DNA of 54,807 nt from Gammaproteobacteria bacterium (GTDB taxonomy: Bacteria; Pseudomonadota; Gammaproteobacteria; Steroidobacterales; Woeseiaceae), in NCBI GenBank assembly GCA_029864095.1, contig JAOTUB010000010.1:1-54807 (forward strand), written 5' to 3'. Numbering within the stretch: the stretch's first letter is position 1; every line of letters begins with the position of its first letter. Shown piece by piece: positions 40,932-50,180 of the stretch. The position numbers were made by a program, and so were the translations under genes. A model generated the notes under the pieces. That model ran no database searches. It saw nothing but the letters and a program-made list of their open reading frames with translations, and was not told where the DNA came from.

Positions 40932-41677
40932 GTTTTCGCCAGTTCGTGGAATCGCCCTTCATTGCCATCGATCTTGAAGTAACACGGCGCGTCTAACCAG
41001 CTGCCCAGGTTGACTGTTCGGAACGAGTGTCCGTTTTTGTCAATGCGGAAATCGTCCCTGATGTGAACGTGTCCGGAGAGGATAATGTCGAACGGTCTGT
41101 CAGTGAAAGCCCGCCACGCGTGGTCACGAATTTTCGCAATCGCGCGATCGGCCGTGATGGACTTCGTGTGGGTTGTGTACTCGCGACTACCCGTGCTGGC
41201 CCGTTCGCCGATGCGCGCAATCAATGCGCCGGGCAAATTGCAGATCAGCCAGCGGATCGGCGGCGTACGCAGAAACCAGCGCAGGAACAGATACCCTCTA
41301 TCGTCAGGATCCATCTGGTCTCCGTGTTCTACCCGCAACGTCCAGTTGCCAAGTTGAACATAGGTCGGGCCTTTGTGCACGGTCAGGCCAAGCTGATCGG
41401 CCCAGAATTGCTGCAGGTGCAGGTCGTGATTGCCTTCGAAGTAACAGATGTCCACCCCGGCGCTCTCTAAGCGGCGAATCTCGTCGATGATGACACGATA
41501 ACGATCGATGAAGTAGTGGTGGTCGGCAACCCAAAGATCGAATATGTCGCCGAGCAGAAACAGGTGCGTGATTTTCGGCTGGCCGGATAGGTTACGCAGG
41601 AATTGCTCGAACAGACGGGCGCGAGGGCACTCTGGCGACTGGATGTGGATGTCCGACACGAAATAGGCGCATGGCAT
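40928..41677 (-). CDS. lpxH: UDP-2,3-diacylglucosamine pyrophosphatase, LpxH-like
   Basis: The 249-residue product is a calcineurin-like metallophosphoesterase with the LpxH order of motifs: SDIHIQSP, LLGDIFDLWVADHH, FEGNHDLHLQQFW, RVEHGDQMDPDD and ILSGHVHI. LpxH removes UMP from UDP-diacylglucosamine to give lipid X on the inner face of the inner membrane, a required lipid A step. GNHD replaces the GNRDF of E. coli LpxH, so it belongs to a sister branch. It lies nine bases after hutI on the same strand and runs into gnnA, so part of its transcription may come from hutI. Confidence 0.78.
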   Translation of the reverse strand: MPCAYFVSDIHIQSPECPRARLFEQFLRNLSGQPKITHLFLLGDIFDLWVADHHYFIDRYRVIIDEIRRLESAGVDICYFEGNHDLHLQQFWADQLGLTVHKGPTYVQLGNWTLRVEHGDQMDPDDRGYLFLRWFLRTPPIRWLICNLPGALIARIGERASTGSREYTTHTKSITADRAIAKIRDHAWRAFTDRPFDIILSGHVHIRDDFRIDKNGHSFRTVNLGSWLDAPCYFKIDGNEGRFHELAKT

Positions 41678-41686
41678 GCTGTAACT

Positions 41687-42919
41687 CTAGCAGGCCCGGG
41701 TCAGGCTGACACCGCTACCGCACACTAACAAGCTCGACAGCGGGCGCACGCCGAGCCAGTAGCTGAGTTCGCGCGGATGATCGACATCCCAGATCGCGAT
41801 ATCGGCGCGCTTACCGGTTTCGAGCGTACCGCGATCTGCACCCAGGCCCAGCGCAACGGCAGCCTCACGCGTGGCGCCTGCCAGGCATTCTTCTGGCGTA
41901 AGCTTGAACAAGCGGCAGGCGAGCGCCATCGCTTCGCGAAGCGAGCACAAGGGAGAGGTTCCCGGGTTGCAGTCTGTCGCGATCGCGATCGGCACCTTGT
42001 GTTCTCGCAACGCCCTTACGGGCGGGCGCTGTGTTTCGTTCAGGGTTACGAAGGCGCCAGGCAACAGCACCGCTGCGGTGCCGGCATTGCCCAGAGCCGT
42101 GACTCCGTCTGCGGATGTGTACTCGAGATGATCGGCCGACAGCGCGTTGAATCGCGCTGCCAATCCGGCCCCGCTGCCGTCGCTCAGCTGATCGGCATGT
42201 AGTTTGACGGGCAGCCCGAATTTTTGTGCGGCCCGAAATACCCTGCCGATCTGCTCCGCGCTAAATGCAAAGTCTTCACAATAAGCGTCAACAGCATCGG
42301 CAAGTCGCCGTTCAGCCACCGCCGGTATCAGTTGCTCACAAATCAGATCGACATATGCTTGCGCGTCATGAGCGAATTCAGGAGGAACGGCGTGCGCTGC
42401 GAGCAGCGTCGTAAAAACCGTCAGACCGGTCGACTCACCGAGGCGACGCGCGACCTCGAGCATCTTGATCTCGTTGTCGATGTCGAGCCCATATCCTGAT
42501 TTGATCTCAACAGTGGCCACACCATCTGCTGCGAGCATGCGGAGGCGTTGCATTGCAGACTCGAACAGTTCATCGCGGCTTGCACGTCGCGTCGCCTGCA
42601 CTGTCGAAAGGATGCCGCCGCCTGAGCGGGCGATTTGCTCGTAGCTCATGCCCTGCAGTCGTTGCTCGAAGTCTGCGGCACGATCGCCAGCGAAAATGAG
42701 ATGCGTGTGACAGTCGATTAGCGCCGGGGTTATCCAGCGACCTGAAAGCGATCGCGTTTCTTTTGCGCGTATATTCGGAAGATCCGCACGCGCACCGACC
42801 CACGCGACGGTTCCGGCACTTATCGCCAGCGCACCGTCCTCGATCGCGCCGTAGTCGGCCGCAGCACGCTGCATCGTCGCGATGCGGGCGTCTGTCAGCA
42901 GCAGGTCCCAATCCGCCAT
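41687..42919 (-). CDS. hutI: Imidazolonepropionase
   Basis: The 410-residue product hydrolyses 4-imidazolone-5-propionate to N-formimidoylglutamate in histidine catabolism. Motifs are WITPALIDCHTHLIFAGDRA (metal site), RSGGGILSTVQATR, VEIKSGYGLD, LHADQLSDGSGAGLA and IAIATDCNPGTSPL. ATG 42919 follows GGAGG and is favoured over longer in-frame starts that overlap the divergent hutF gene. The last 20 residues are less typical of the family, and a decayed copy of this tail lies near 38.3 kb. It is divergent from hutF and likely controlled by HutC. Confidence 0.94.
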   Translation of the reverse strand: MADWDLLLTDARIATMQRAAADYGAIEDGALAISAGTVAWVGARADLPNIRAKETRSLSGRWITPALIDCHTHLIFAGDRAADFEQRLQGMSYEQIARSGGGILSTVQATRRASRDELFESAMQRLRMLAADGVATVEIKSGYGLDIDNEIKMLEVARRLGESTGLTVFTTLLAAHAVPPEFAHDAQAYVDLICEQLIPAVAERRLADAVDAYCEDFAFSAEQIGRVFRAAQKFGLPVKLHADQLSDGSGAGLAARFNALSADHLEYTSADGVTALGNAGTAAVLLPGAFVTLNETQRPPVRALREHKVPIAIATDCNPGTSPLCSLREAMALACRLFKLTPEECLAGATREAAVALGLGADRGTLETGKRADIAIWDVDHPRELSYWLGVRPLSSLLVCGSGVSLTRAC

Positions 42920-42963
42920 TTTTGCCTCCGCGACTTTGCAATCGACGTTAGCATGGTCTAGCC

Positions 42964-42973
42964 TGTATATACA
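42964..42973. promoter_or_regulatory. Candidate HutC operator between hutI and hutF
   Basis: TGTATATACA is a perfect 10-base palindrome in the 70-base gap between the divergent hutI and hutF genes. It matches the TGTA-TACA style of sites known for HutC, and hutC is the next gene but one. It would let HutC with urocanate control both directions. The site overlaps possible promoter elements. Confidence 0.6.
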
Positions 42974-42989
42974 ACTTGGCGGGAGTCCG

Positions 42990-44348
42990 ATGACTGACAT
43001 TTTCGCGCGTAAGGCATTGTTACAAAAGGGCTGGGCGGACAACGTGCGGTTCGGTATAAACGCGGGCCGGATCACGGACCTCACCCCGAACAAGTCCCCG
43101 GAATCGGCTGACTTCGTTGCCGGCATCGTGATTCCGGGTCTCTGCAACGCTCACAGTCACGCCTTCCAACGTGCTCTGGCCGGCAGGACCGAAGAGCGTT
43201 CGCCGGCTGGTCAGGACAGCTTCTGGACCTGGCGAGAACGGATGTACGAACTGGCCGCCCGGATGGACGCTGAGTCCCTCGCCGCGATCGCGGCGCAGGC
43301 ATACAGTGAGATGCTCGCCAGCGGCTATACGTCGGTAGCCGAGTTCCATTACCTGCATCGCGAGTCGGGTAGCGAGCAACATGATGGCGCGATGTTCAAT
43401 GCAATCTGCCAGGCGGCTAACAACAGCGGTATTGGACTGACGTACGTGCCGGTGCTCTACGAGCGCGCTGGGTTCGACAAACCAAAGCCTGAGGGCCAGC
43501 AAAAATTCTTTGCGCTCGATGTCGAGAGCTTCCTCGAGCACCATGCGCGCGCGAGCGAAATCGCCGGCGACCGCGTTTGCGTTGGCATCGGTGCGCACAG
43601 CCTGCGCGCGGTCGGTAAAGAGTCACTGTTAGAAATCGCGGCCGCCGCGACAGACGCGAAGATTCCGCTACACCTGCACATTGCTGAACAGCAACGGGAA
43701 GTCGACGAGTGCCTGTCGGTTTACGGCCGCAGGCCGGTCAGCTGGTTACTCGATAACTTCGATGTCGACAATCGATGGTGTCTCGTGCACGCGACGCACA
43801 TGGACGCTGACGAAACAAAGAATCTCGCGAACTCAGGCGCCGTCGTTTGCCTGTGTCCGAGCACCGAAGCAAACCTGGGCGACGGTCTGTTTCCGCTGCA
43901 TGACTACCTGATCAATGGCGGTCAGATCGCAATTGGTTCCGACAGCCACATATCGATCAATCCGTTCGAGGAGCTGCGCTGGCTCGAGTATGGACAGCGA
44001 CTCGCAGCGCAGTGCCGCAACGTGGTCTCGCTCGAGCAGTCGCACGTTGGACACGAACTCTTTTCACGCGTGCTGACAGGTGGCGCCAGCGCGTGCGCGC
44101 AGGAATCTGTCGGTTTGCAGGTCGGCGCTTCGGCAGACCTTGTCACCCTTTACGATGCAGACCCGATGCTCGTTGGTCATGACGGCACCACACTGCTGGA
44201 TGCGCTCGTATTTTCGGGTTACCGCCTGCCGATCGAGCGCGTCATGGTGGGCGGCGACTGGCGTGTGGTTGATGGTAAACACGTCGATCAGGAGGACACA
44301 CGCGCCGCGTATGCGGCGACGCTGGAGCGACTGGGGGCAGTGCAATGA
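42990..44348 (+). CDS. hutF: Formimidoylglutamate deiminase
   Basis: The 452-residue product is an amidohydrolase that deaminates N-formimidoylglutamate to N-formylglutamate and ammonia, defining the HutF/HutG branch. It has VIPGLCNAHSHAFQRALAGR, HIAEQQREVDECL, CLVHATHMD and IAIGSDSHISINPFEELR. ATG 42990 is preceded by GGGAG. It is the first gene of the hutF-hutC-hutU-hutH-hutG operon and overlaps hutC by four bases. Together with HutG, it means the cell releases both ammonia and formate from histidine. Confidence 0.94.
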   Translation: MTDIFARKALLQKGWADNVRFGINAGRITDLTPNKSPESADFVAGIVIPGLCNAHSHAFQRALAGRTEERSPAGQDSFWTWRERMYELAARMDAESLAAIAAQAYSEMLASGYTSVAEFHYLHRESGSEQHDGAMFNAICQAANNSGIGLTYVPVLYERAGFDKPKPEGQQKFFALDVESFLEHHARASEIAGDRVCVGIGAHSLRAVGKESLLEIAAAATDAKIPLHLHIAEQQREVDECLSVYGRRPVSWLLDNFDVDNRWCLVHATHMDADETKNLANSGAVVCLCPSTEANLGDGLFPLHDYLINGGQIAIGSDSHISINPFEELRWLEYGQRLAAQCRNVVSLEQSHVGHELFSRVLTGGASACAQESVGLQVGASADLVTLYDADPMLVGHDGTTLLDALVFSGYRLPIERVMVGGDWRVVDGKHVDQEDTRAAYAATLERLGAVQ

Positions 44349-45112
44349 CCGCTGGCGCGAAACCAAGATATCAGCAGCTCAAGGACCTGATTATCAGGCG
44401 CATATCCAGCGGCGACCTCGGGCCGCAGGACCGTGTGCCCTCCGAGAACGAGCTCGTGGAATCGATGAACGTATCCCGAATGACGGCGAATCGCGCGATG
44501 CGAGAGCTGACCGATGAAGGCTATGTGCAGCGTGTTGCAGGGCGCGGAACCTTCGTCGCGGATTTTCGTGCGAGATCACATGTGCTCGAAGTACACAACA
44601 TTGCCGACGAAATCGAACGTCGGGGCCACGCGCATACGTCTGAAGTCTTGCAGCAGTCACGGCAACATGCGCGCGGCGAGATCGCGAGGGCCTTGCATAT
44701 CGAGCAGGGAGTCGACGTGTTTCATTTGCTCCTGGTGCATTTCGAAAACGGCGTTCCGATCCAGTTAGAAGACCGCCATGTCCTCGCAGAATTTGCACCG
44801 AACTGCCTCGAGCAGGACTTTCGGCACATTACGCCGAGCGCGTACCTGACCGCCATTTCGCCACTCCAGGAAGCGGAGCAGGTCGTGCGGGCGGCGGTAC
44901 CGAATGCGGCGGTGCGGCAGCGATTGCAGATGGCCGACAACGAACCGGGTCTCGCCGTTATTCGCCGCACCTGGTCGCGTGGCCGACCGGTGACCTTCGC
45001 TCGACTGCACCATCCGGGCAGTCGCTACGAGCTAACGGGACATTACACACCGCCAGGAACACCCAAATCGACAACCGACAATGTCGTCGAACTGGAGAAG
45101 TTACAAGCATGA
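44345..45112 (+). CDS. hutC: Histidine utilization repressor (GntR/HutC family)
   Basis: The 255-residue product has an N-terminal GntR winged helix ([55 protein letters not shown]) and a C-terminal UTRA ligand domain (about 95-240). In the family it represses hut genes and is released by urocanate. It lies inside the operon it probably controls, between hutF and hutU with 4-base overlaps on both sides, giving autoregulation. Its likely operator is the palindrome at 42964-42973. Confidence 0.92.
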   Translation: MTAGAKPRYQQLKDLIIRRISSGDLGPQDRVPSENELVESMNVSRMTANRAMRELTDEGYVQRVAGRGTFVADFRARSHVLEVHNIADEIERRGHAHTSEVLQQSRQHARGEIARALHIEQGVDVFHLLLVHFENGVPIQLEDRHVLAEFAPNCLEQDFRHITPSAYLTAISPLQEAEQVVRAAVPNAAVRQRLQMADNEPGLAVIRRTWSRGRPVTFARLHHPGSRYELTGHYTPPGTPKSTTDNVVELEKLQA

Positions 45113-46779
45113 ACACCAAGCGAATAATCAAGGCGCCGACGGGCACGAGGCTAACGGCGAAGAGCTGGCTGACTGAGGCGCCGCTGCGCATGTTGATGAA
45201 TAATCTCGATCCCGAGGTTGCGGAGCGGCCCGAGGAACTCGTCGTCTATGGCGGCATCGGCAAGGCGGCGCGTAACTGGCAAGCGTTCGACAAGATCGTC
45301 GAGACATTGCGGGACCTCGAAGCAGACGAGACCCTGCTCGTTCAGTCCGGCAAGCCCGTCGGCGTGTTTCGCACGCACATTGACGCACCTCGGGTGCTCA
45401 TTGCGAATTCAAACCTCGTTCCCGCCTGGGCGAACTGGGAGCACTTCCGCGAACTCGACAAAAAGGGATTGATGATGTTCGGTCAGATGACGGCCGGGTC
45501 GTGGATCTATATTGGCAGCCAGGGAATTGTGCAGGGCACCTACGAGACTTTTGCCGAAATGGGTCGGCAGCACTACGGCGGCGAGCTTGCCGGCCGCTGG
45601 ATTCTGACCGCCGGGCTGGGTGGCATGGGCGGTGCGCAGCCGCTCGCGGCGACGATGGCCGGCGCGTCGATGCTTGCTGTCGAGTGCCAGACAGACCGCA
45701 TCAACAAGCGACTCGAGACCGGTTACCTCGATACACGTGCGGACACGCTGGACAAGGCCCTCGCGCTCATCGACAAGTCGTGCGCGGACCAAGAGCCGCT
45801 CAGCGTTGGGCTGCTCGGCAATGCAGCCGAGGTCTTGCCCGAGCTTCTGCGTCGTGGCGTGCGGCCCGATGCTGTGACGGACCAGACATCTGCGCATGAT
45901 CCGGCTAACGGCTACCTGCCGATCGGGTGGACAGTCGAACAATGGCTGCGGGGCAGACACGATGATCCAGACGCCGTCGCGGCCGCGGCAAGAAAATCGA
46001 TGGCTGTGCACGTTCGCGCGATGCTTGAGTTCCATAATGCCGGAATACCCACTTTTGATTACGGCAACAACATTCGCCAGGAAGCGCTCAATGAAGGCGT
46101 TGACGACGCGTTCGATTTTCCCGGATTTGTTCCTGCCTACGTCAGACCACTGTTCTGCCGTGGCATCGGGCCGTTTCGCTGGGCCGCCTTGTCCGGGGAT
46201 CCGGAAGACATTTACAAAACCGATGCCAAAGTAAAGGAGATGATTCCGGATGATGCGCATCTTCATAATTGGCTCGATGCAGCGCGCGAACGCATCCATT
46301 TCCAAGGGCTGCCATCGCGCATTTGCTGGGTGGGACTCGGCCAGCGGCACAGATTAGGTTTGGCGTTTAACGAGATGGTGCGTAGCGGAGAGCTGCGTGC
46401 ACCCGTGGTTATTGGCCGCGACCATCTCGACAGCGGCTCCGTTGCGAGTCCGAACCGCGAGACCGAAGCAATGCGGGATGGCTCGGACGCGGTTTCGGAC
46501 TGGCCGCTACTCAACGCGCTGCTCAGCACGGCGAGCGGCGCCACCTGGGTATCGCTGCATCATGGCGGCGGCGTCGGCATGGGTTACTCGCAACATGCCG
46601 GCCTCGTGATCGTCTGTGACGGCAGCGAGGCGGCCGACAAACGCATCGAGCGCGTATTGTGGAATGATCCGGCGTCGGGCGTCATGCGGCACGCCGACGC
46701 CGGCTATGAAGAAGCGATTGACTGCGCGCGCGAATACGGCCTGCATCTGCCGATGTTGGGCAGCGGAGGGTCAACATGA
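45109..46779 (+). CDS. hutU: Urocanate hydratase
   Basis: The 556-residue product converts urocanate to imidazolonepropionate using tightly bound NAD+. It has the NAD-binding [19 protein letters not shown], the conserved [32 protein letters not shown] and the active-site segment [16 protein letters not shown] with its cysteine. Near the C-terminus is [18 protein letters not shown]. Length is normal. It overlaps hutC and hutH by four bases each. Confidence 0.96.
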   Translation: MNTKRIIKAPTGTRLTAKSWLTEAPLRMLMNNLDPEVAERPEELVVYGGIGKAARNWQAFDKIVETLRDLEADETLLVQSGKPVGVFRTHIDAPRVLIANSNLVPAWANWEHFRELDKKGLMMFGQMTAGSWIYIGSQGIVQGTYETFAEMGRQHYGGELAGRWILTAGLGGMGGAQPLAATMAGASMLAVECQTDRINKRLETGYLDTRADTLDKALALIDKSCADQEPLSVGLLGNAAEVLPELLRRGVRPDAVTDQTSAHDPANGYLPIGWTVEQWLRGRHDDPDAVAAAARKSMAVHVRAMLEFHNAGIPTFDYGNNIRQEALNEGVDDAFDFPGFVPAYVRPLFCRGIGPFRWAALSGDPEDIYKTDAKVKEMIPDDAHLHNWLDAARERIHFQGLPSRICWVGLGQRHRLGLAFNEMVRSGELRAPVVIGRDHLDSGSVASPNRETEAMRDGSDAVSDWPLLNALLSTASGATWVSLHHGGGVGMGYSQHAGLVIVCDGSEAADKRIERVLWNDPASGVMRHADAGYEEAIDCAREYGLHLPMLGSGGST

Positions 46780-48305
46780 AACTGACGATAGACAAGCAGT
46801 TGGTGGGCCTGGCCGAATTGCGCGAAGCGTGGCTGAAGCCGGTCACCGTCAGTCTCGGTGCCGAGGCGCGCCGATGCATTGCCGAGTCGAATGAACTGAT
46901 AAACGATGTACTGGCGAACGGCGAGGAAGTTTATGGAGTCACGACAGGTTTCGGCCAGCTCGCGAATGTGCATATAGGCCACGACAAACTCGAACAGCTG
47001 CAGGAAAATCTCGTGCGCTCACACGCGATGGGTGTGGGCGAGGATCTTGATGACAACATCGTGCGGCTGGTCATGCTGATGAAGGCCATCGCACTCGCCG
47101 AAGGATTTTCCGGTGTGCGGCCGGAACTGGTCGAAGCGCTGTGTGCTTTGATCAATCACAGAATCTATCCGCGCATTCCGTCACAGGGGTCCGTCGGCGC
47201 ATCAGGTGACCTGGCGCCGCTGGCGCACATGGCCGGCGTACTGATCGGTTTCGGCGAGGCACGCGTGCAAGGCACGGTTGTGCCCGCCGAATTGGCACTC
47301 AAGGAGGCCGGGCTCAAGCCCATCACATTGGCGCCCAAAGAAGGACTGGCGTTGCTTAACGGCACGCAGGTCTCCACAGCATTGACACTTGCAGCCATTT
47401 TCCGCACCGAACACGTACTCGCCGCGGCGTTGGCCGCCGGTGCATTGTCGTCCGACGCCATCAAAGGCAGCGACACGCCGTTCGACAAACGAATCCAGAG
47501 TGTCCGCGGCCACGGCGGCCAGATTGCTGTGGCGGGAGTGCTTCGTGATCTCATGCGCGACAGTGAAATTCGCGCGTCTCACGTCAAATGCGATCATGTT
47601 CAGGATCCGTATTCGATTCGGTGCCAACCACAGGTCGTCGGCGCATGCCTCGATGTTCTACGCCACGTCTGCAGTGTCATCGAAACCGAGGCAAATGCCG
47701 TTACCGATAACCCGTTGGTATTTGCCGATTCGGGCGTCGTCCTGTCGGGCGGGAACTTTCATGCGGAGCCGGTCGCGCTGGCCGCCGACTACCTGGCGTT
47801 GGCGATAGCCGAAATCGGTTCGCTGTCCGAGCGGCGGACCGCGCTGTTGATCGATTCGCACCTGAGTGGTTTGCCCGCGTTTCTCGTCAAGGAAGGCGGG
47901 CTCAACAGCGGTTTCATGATTACGCAGGTCACCGCAGCCGCACTGGCGTCGGAGAACAAGTCGCACGCACACCCGGCCAGTGTCGACAGCATCCCGACCT
48001 CGGCAAACCAGGAAGACCATGTCAGCATGGCGACGTTTGCGGCCCGTCGGCTGCATACGATGCTCGATAACACCGCCAATATTGTGGCGATTGAATTGCT
48101 CGCTGCCGCACAGGGCGTGGAATTTCACCACCCACAAAAAAGTTCTCCTGTTCTGGAGCAGGTGCTCGCGGCGCTTCGGGAGGTTTCACCTGCTTACACC
48201 GAGGATCGGGCGCTTGCAGCCGATGTTACCCGTGTCGCATCGTTGATCGAGACTGGACGTTTTTGTCAGTACTCGGCATCGATCCTGCCGAGCTACGGCG
48301 ACTGA
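46776..48305 (+). CDS. hutH: Histidine ammonia-lyase
   Basis: The 509-residue product removes ammonia from histidine to give urocanate. The self-forming MIO cofactor triad Ala142-Ser143-Gly144 sits in [16 protein letters not shown]. Further family marks are [38 protein letters not shown] and [13 protein letters not shown]. Length and motifs are fully normal. It overlaps hutU by four bases and is followed seven bases later by hutG. Confidence 0.96.
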   Translation: MKLTIDKQLVGLAELREAWLKPVTVSLGAEARRCIAESNELINDVLANGEEVYGVTTGFGQLANVHIGHDKLEQLQENLVRSHAMGVGEDLDDNIVRLVMLMKAIALAEGFSGVRPELVEALCALINHRIYPRIPSQGSVGASGDLAPLAHMAGVLIGFGEARVQGTVVPAELALKEAGLKPITLAPKEGLALLNGTQVSTALTLAAIFRTEHVLAAALAAGALSSDAIKGSDTPFDKRIQSVRGHGGQIAVAGVLRDLMRDSEIRASHVKCDHVQDPYSIRCQPQVVGACLDVLRHVCSVIETEANAVTDNPLVFADSGVVLSGGNFHAEPVALAADYLALAIAEIGSLSERRTALLIDSHLSGLPAFLVKEGGLNSGFMITQVTAAALASENKSHAHPASVDSIPTSANQEDHVSMATFAARRLHTMLDNTANIVAIELLAAAQGVEFHHPQKSSPVLEQVLAALREVSPAYTEDRALAADVTRVASLIETGRFCQYSASILPSYGD

Positions 48306-48312
48306 GCGCCTG

Positions 48313-49113
48313 ATGACGAGTGGCTACTCGTTTCACGCGGGCAACTTGCCGCTACTCGTCAGCGTGCCGCACGACGGCCGGTCTGTACCGGATGACATAG
48401 CCGCGCAGATGACCGACGTGGGCAAGTCGCTGCCCGACACTGACTGGCATGTTGCGCGATTGTACGGTTTCGTGAAGCAGCTCGGCGCTTCGATGATAAG
48501 CGCAATCAATTCGCGATACGTCGTGGACCTGAATCGTCCTGCCGATGATGCAGTGATGTATGAGGGGCAACTTGCGACTGGCCTGTGTCCGACGCAGACG
48601 TTCACCGGCGAAGATATTTACGTGGATGCAGCGGTCAAAGACAAGGCTGAGCGTGTCGAACGTTACTGGCGACCGTACCATAGCAAAATCGCAGCAACGC
48701 TCGAACGACTTCGCGCCACGCATGGTTACGCGCTGCTATGGGATGCGCATTCGATTGCAAGCCGGGTACCGTTGCTATTCGATGGTGAGCTTCCGGTATT
48801 GAATATCGGAACCTGGGATGGTCGCAGTTGTAACCGAACCATCGCGGATGCGGTTGTACATGCTGCTGCGGACAGCAGCTACGATGTCGCACTTAACGCG
48901 CGCTTCAAAGGTGGCTATATCACAAGGCACTACGGACGGCCGGGTGACAATGTACACTCGATACAACTCGAACTCGCGCAGCGGGCGTATATGGACGAGT
49001 CCACGACGCTCTTCGATGAAGAAAAAGCGTCGCAATTGCGCGACACCCTCGCAACAATGCTCGAGGCATTCATAAAGACTGCCGCTGATAACGCAGTTAT
49101 ACTCTCGCGATGA
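48313..49113 (+). CDS. hutG: N-formylglutamate amidohydrolase
   Basis: The 266-residue product hydrolyses N-formylglutamate to glutamate and formate, the last step of the HutF branch. It has GNLPLLVSVPHDGRSVPDD, LPDTDWHVARLYGF, YVVDLNRPADDAVMY, LLWDAHSIASRVPLLFDGEL and GGYITRHYGRPGDNVHSIQL. The formate it releases could be oxidised by the formate dehydrogenase encoded nearby on the other strand. It ends with a 4-base overlap into the next gene. Confidence 0.93.
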   Translation: MTSGYSFHAGNLPLLVSVPHDGRSVPDDIAAQMTDVGKSLPDTDWHVARLYGFVKQLGASMISAINSRYVVDLNRPADDAVMYEGQLATGLCPTQTFTGEDIYVDAAVKDKAERVERYWRPYHSKIAATLERLRATHGYALLWDAHSIASRVPLLFDGELPVLNIGTWDGRSCNRTIADAVVHAAADSSYDVALNARFKGGYITRHYGRPGDNVHSIQLELAQRAYMDESTTLFDEEKASQLRDTLATMLEAFIKTAADNAVILSR

Positions 49114-49664
49114 AAACGAAATCACTCTACAAGACCGTAATATTCGTCGCCCTGGCTACACTGTTGGGCGCCTGTACTTCGATGCAATGGTCGGCAACCA
49201 GGATCGATCAGGAAGCCGATGATTCCCTGCAGGTTTTTCAGAAACAGATAAAGGGCAGTGAAATCTTTCTGAATCAGGCCGCCGGTTATCTGGTGTTCCC
49301 GCGTGTGTTACGGGCCGGTTTGGTCGCCGGTGGCGAGACCGGTGAAGGCGTACTGCGCGTGAGCGGCAAGACAGTCGACTACATTCGCATAACCAGCGGC
49401 TCAATCGGCTTGCAGGCCGGCGCGCAGGCTCGCTCGATCGTGATTGCATTCATGACCCAGAGCTCGCTCGATCAGTTTCGGAACTCGAATGGCTGGCGGG
49501 TCGGCATCGACGGCTCCGTCGCTTTGATTGACATCGGCGCCGGCAAAACCATCGACTCGCAAAATGTGCGCGATCCCGTAGTTGGATTTATCTTCGGTTC
49601 TACGGGCCTCATGGCCAACCTGACTCTCGAAGGCACGAGGTTCACGAGAATCATAAAAGAGTAG
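49110..49664 (+). CDS. SYLF-domain lipoprotein
   Basis: The 184-residue product has a lipoprotein signal with lipobox LLGAC (C22). A SYLF/Ysc84-type domain follows: FLNQAAGYLVFPRVLRAGLVAGGETGEGVL, in segments, then GSIGLQAGAQARSIVIAFMT and FGSTGLMANLTLEGTRFTRI. SYLF domains bind phosphoinositides in eukaryotes; bacterial members are usually envelope proteins of unknown role. It is coupled to hutG by ATGA overlap, so it would be induced with histidine genes, although a functional link is not obvious. Confidence 0.82.
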   Translation: MKTKSLYKTVIFVALATLLGACTSMQWSATRIDQEADDSLQVFQKQIKGSEIFLNQAAGYLVFPRVLRAGLVAGGETGEGVLRVSGKTVDYIRITSGSIGLQAGAQARSIVIAFMTQSSLDQFRNSNGWRVGIDGSVALIDIGAGKTIDSQNVRDPVVGFIFGSTGLMANLTLEGTRFTRIIKE

Positions 49665-49670
49665 ATTCGG

Positions 49671-50084
49671 GTGCTGGATAAGGCGGAAAGGTGGTTTCGC
49701 CGCTGGTTCGCAAAGGTCTGGAAAGTCCGTGGCGGAGGGTTTTATGCGCTCGGGTTTGTAGCGACCTTCATCTATCTCGAAGTCACGACGGTGGCGGGCG
49801 AGTTCATCGAGAGCCCGAGTATCGGCGCGTTTCTTAGCGAACAGCTCGTCGAGTTCGTGTTTCGTTTCGCGGTCGATTCCCTGATCAACACGGTTTACGC
49901 GTTTATATGGCCGGTTTATTGGGTGCAGTGGCAACCACCGGTCGGCCTGATCGCACTCGGCGCCGGCTACGTCATTTTTGCGAAATTCATCAAGCAGTCA
50001 ATAACCGACTGGCTGTTTCCGGATGGCCAATCGGCCACCGACGACCCTAATTCTGAGGAAGCGTCGTCCGAAGAAAGTTCGTAA
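49671..50084 (+). CDS. Small membrane protein of unknown function
   Basis: The 137-residue product starts at GTG 49671, six bases after the SYLF gene. It has an amphipathic basic N-terminus (RWFRRWFAKVWKVRGG) and hydrophobic segments at about 24-40, 58-85 and 92-110. An acidic, Ser/Glu-rich tail ends EEASSEESS. I recognise no family. Its end lies beside the repeat-bearing convergent gap. It probably forms the tail of the hut transcript, or a small envelope unit with the SYLF lipoprotein. Confidence 0.6.
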   Translation: MLDKAERWFRRWFAKVWKVRGGGFYALGFVATFIYLEVTTVAGEFIESPSIGAFLSEQLVEFVFRFAVDSLINTVYAFIWPVYWVQWQPPVGLIALGAGYVIFAKFIKQSITDWLFPDGQSATDDPNSEEASSEESS

Positions 50085-50098
50085 GGCGTAGGGCGTTT

Positions 50099-50167
50099 GG
50101 CGCGGGTGCTCGTCCGCGTCATGGCTCGCTGCGCTGCGCTTTACTTCCGCTGAGGAGCACCCGCGCC
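50099..50167. repeat. Dispersed repeat copy 2 inside a strong inverted repeat
   Basis: GGCGCGGGTGCTC (50099-50111) and GAGCACCCGCGCC (50155-50167) form perfect 13-base arms. The loop contains the reverse complement of the 24-base core seen at 36992-37015 (here 50126-50149). It fills the gap between the small membrane protein and the fdsA stop on the other strand. The strong GC stem suggests a bidirectional terminator, although no T-run follows. Confidence 0.65.
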
Positions 50168-50180
50168 GAATGGCGTATGA

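Noticed and set aside
42920..43147. Longer hutI start 76 codons upstream.
   Set aside because: It would run into hutF, and a good GGAGG site lies before ATG 42919.
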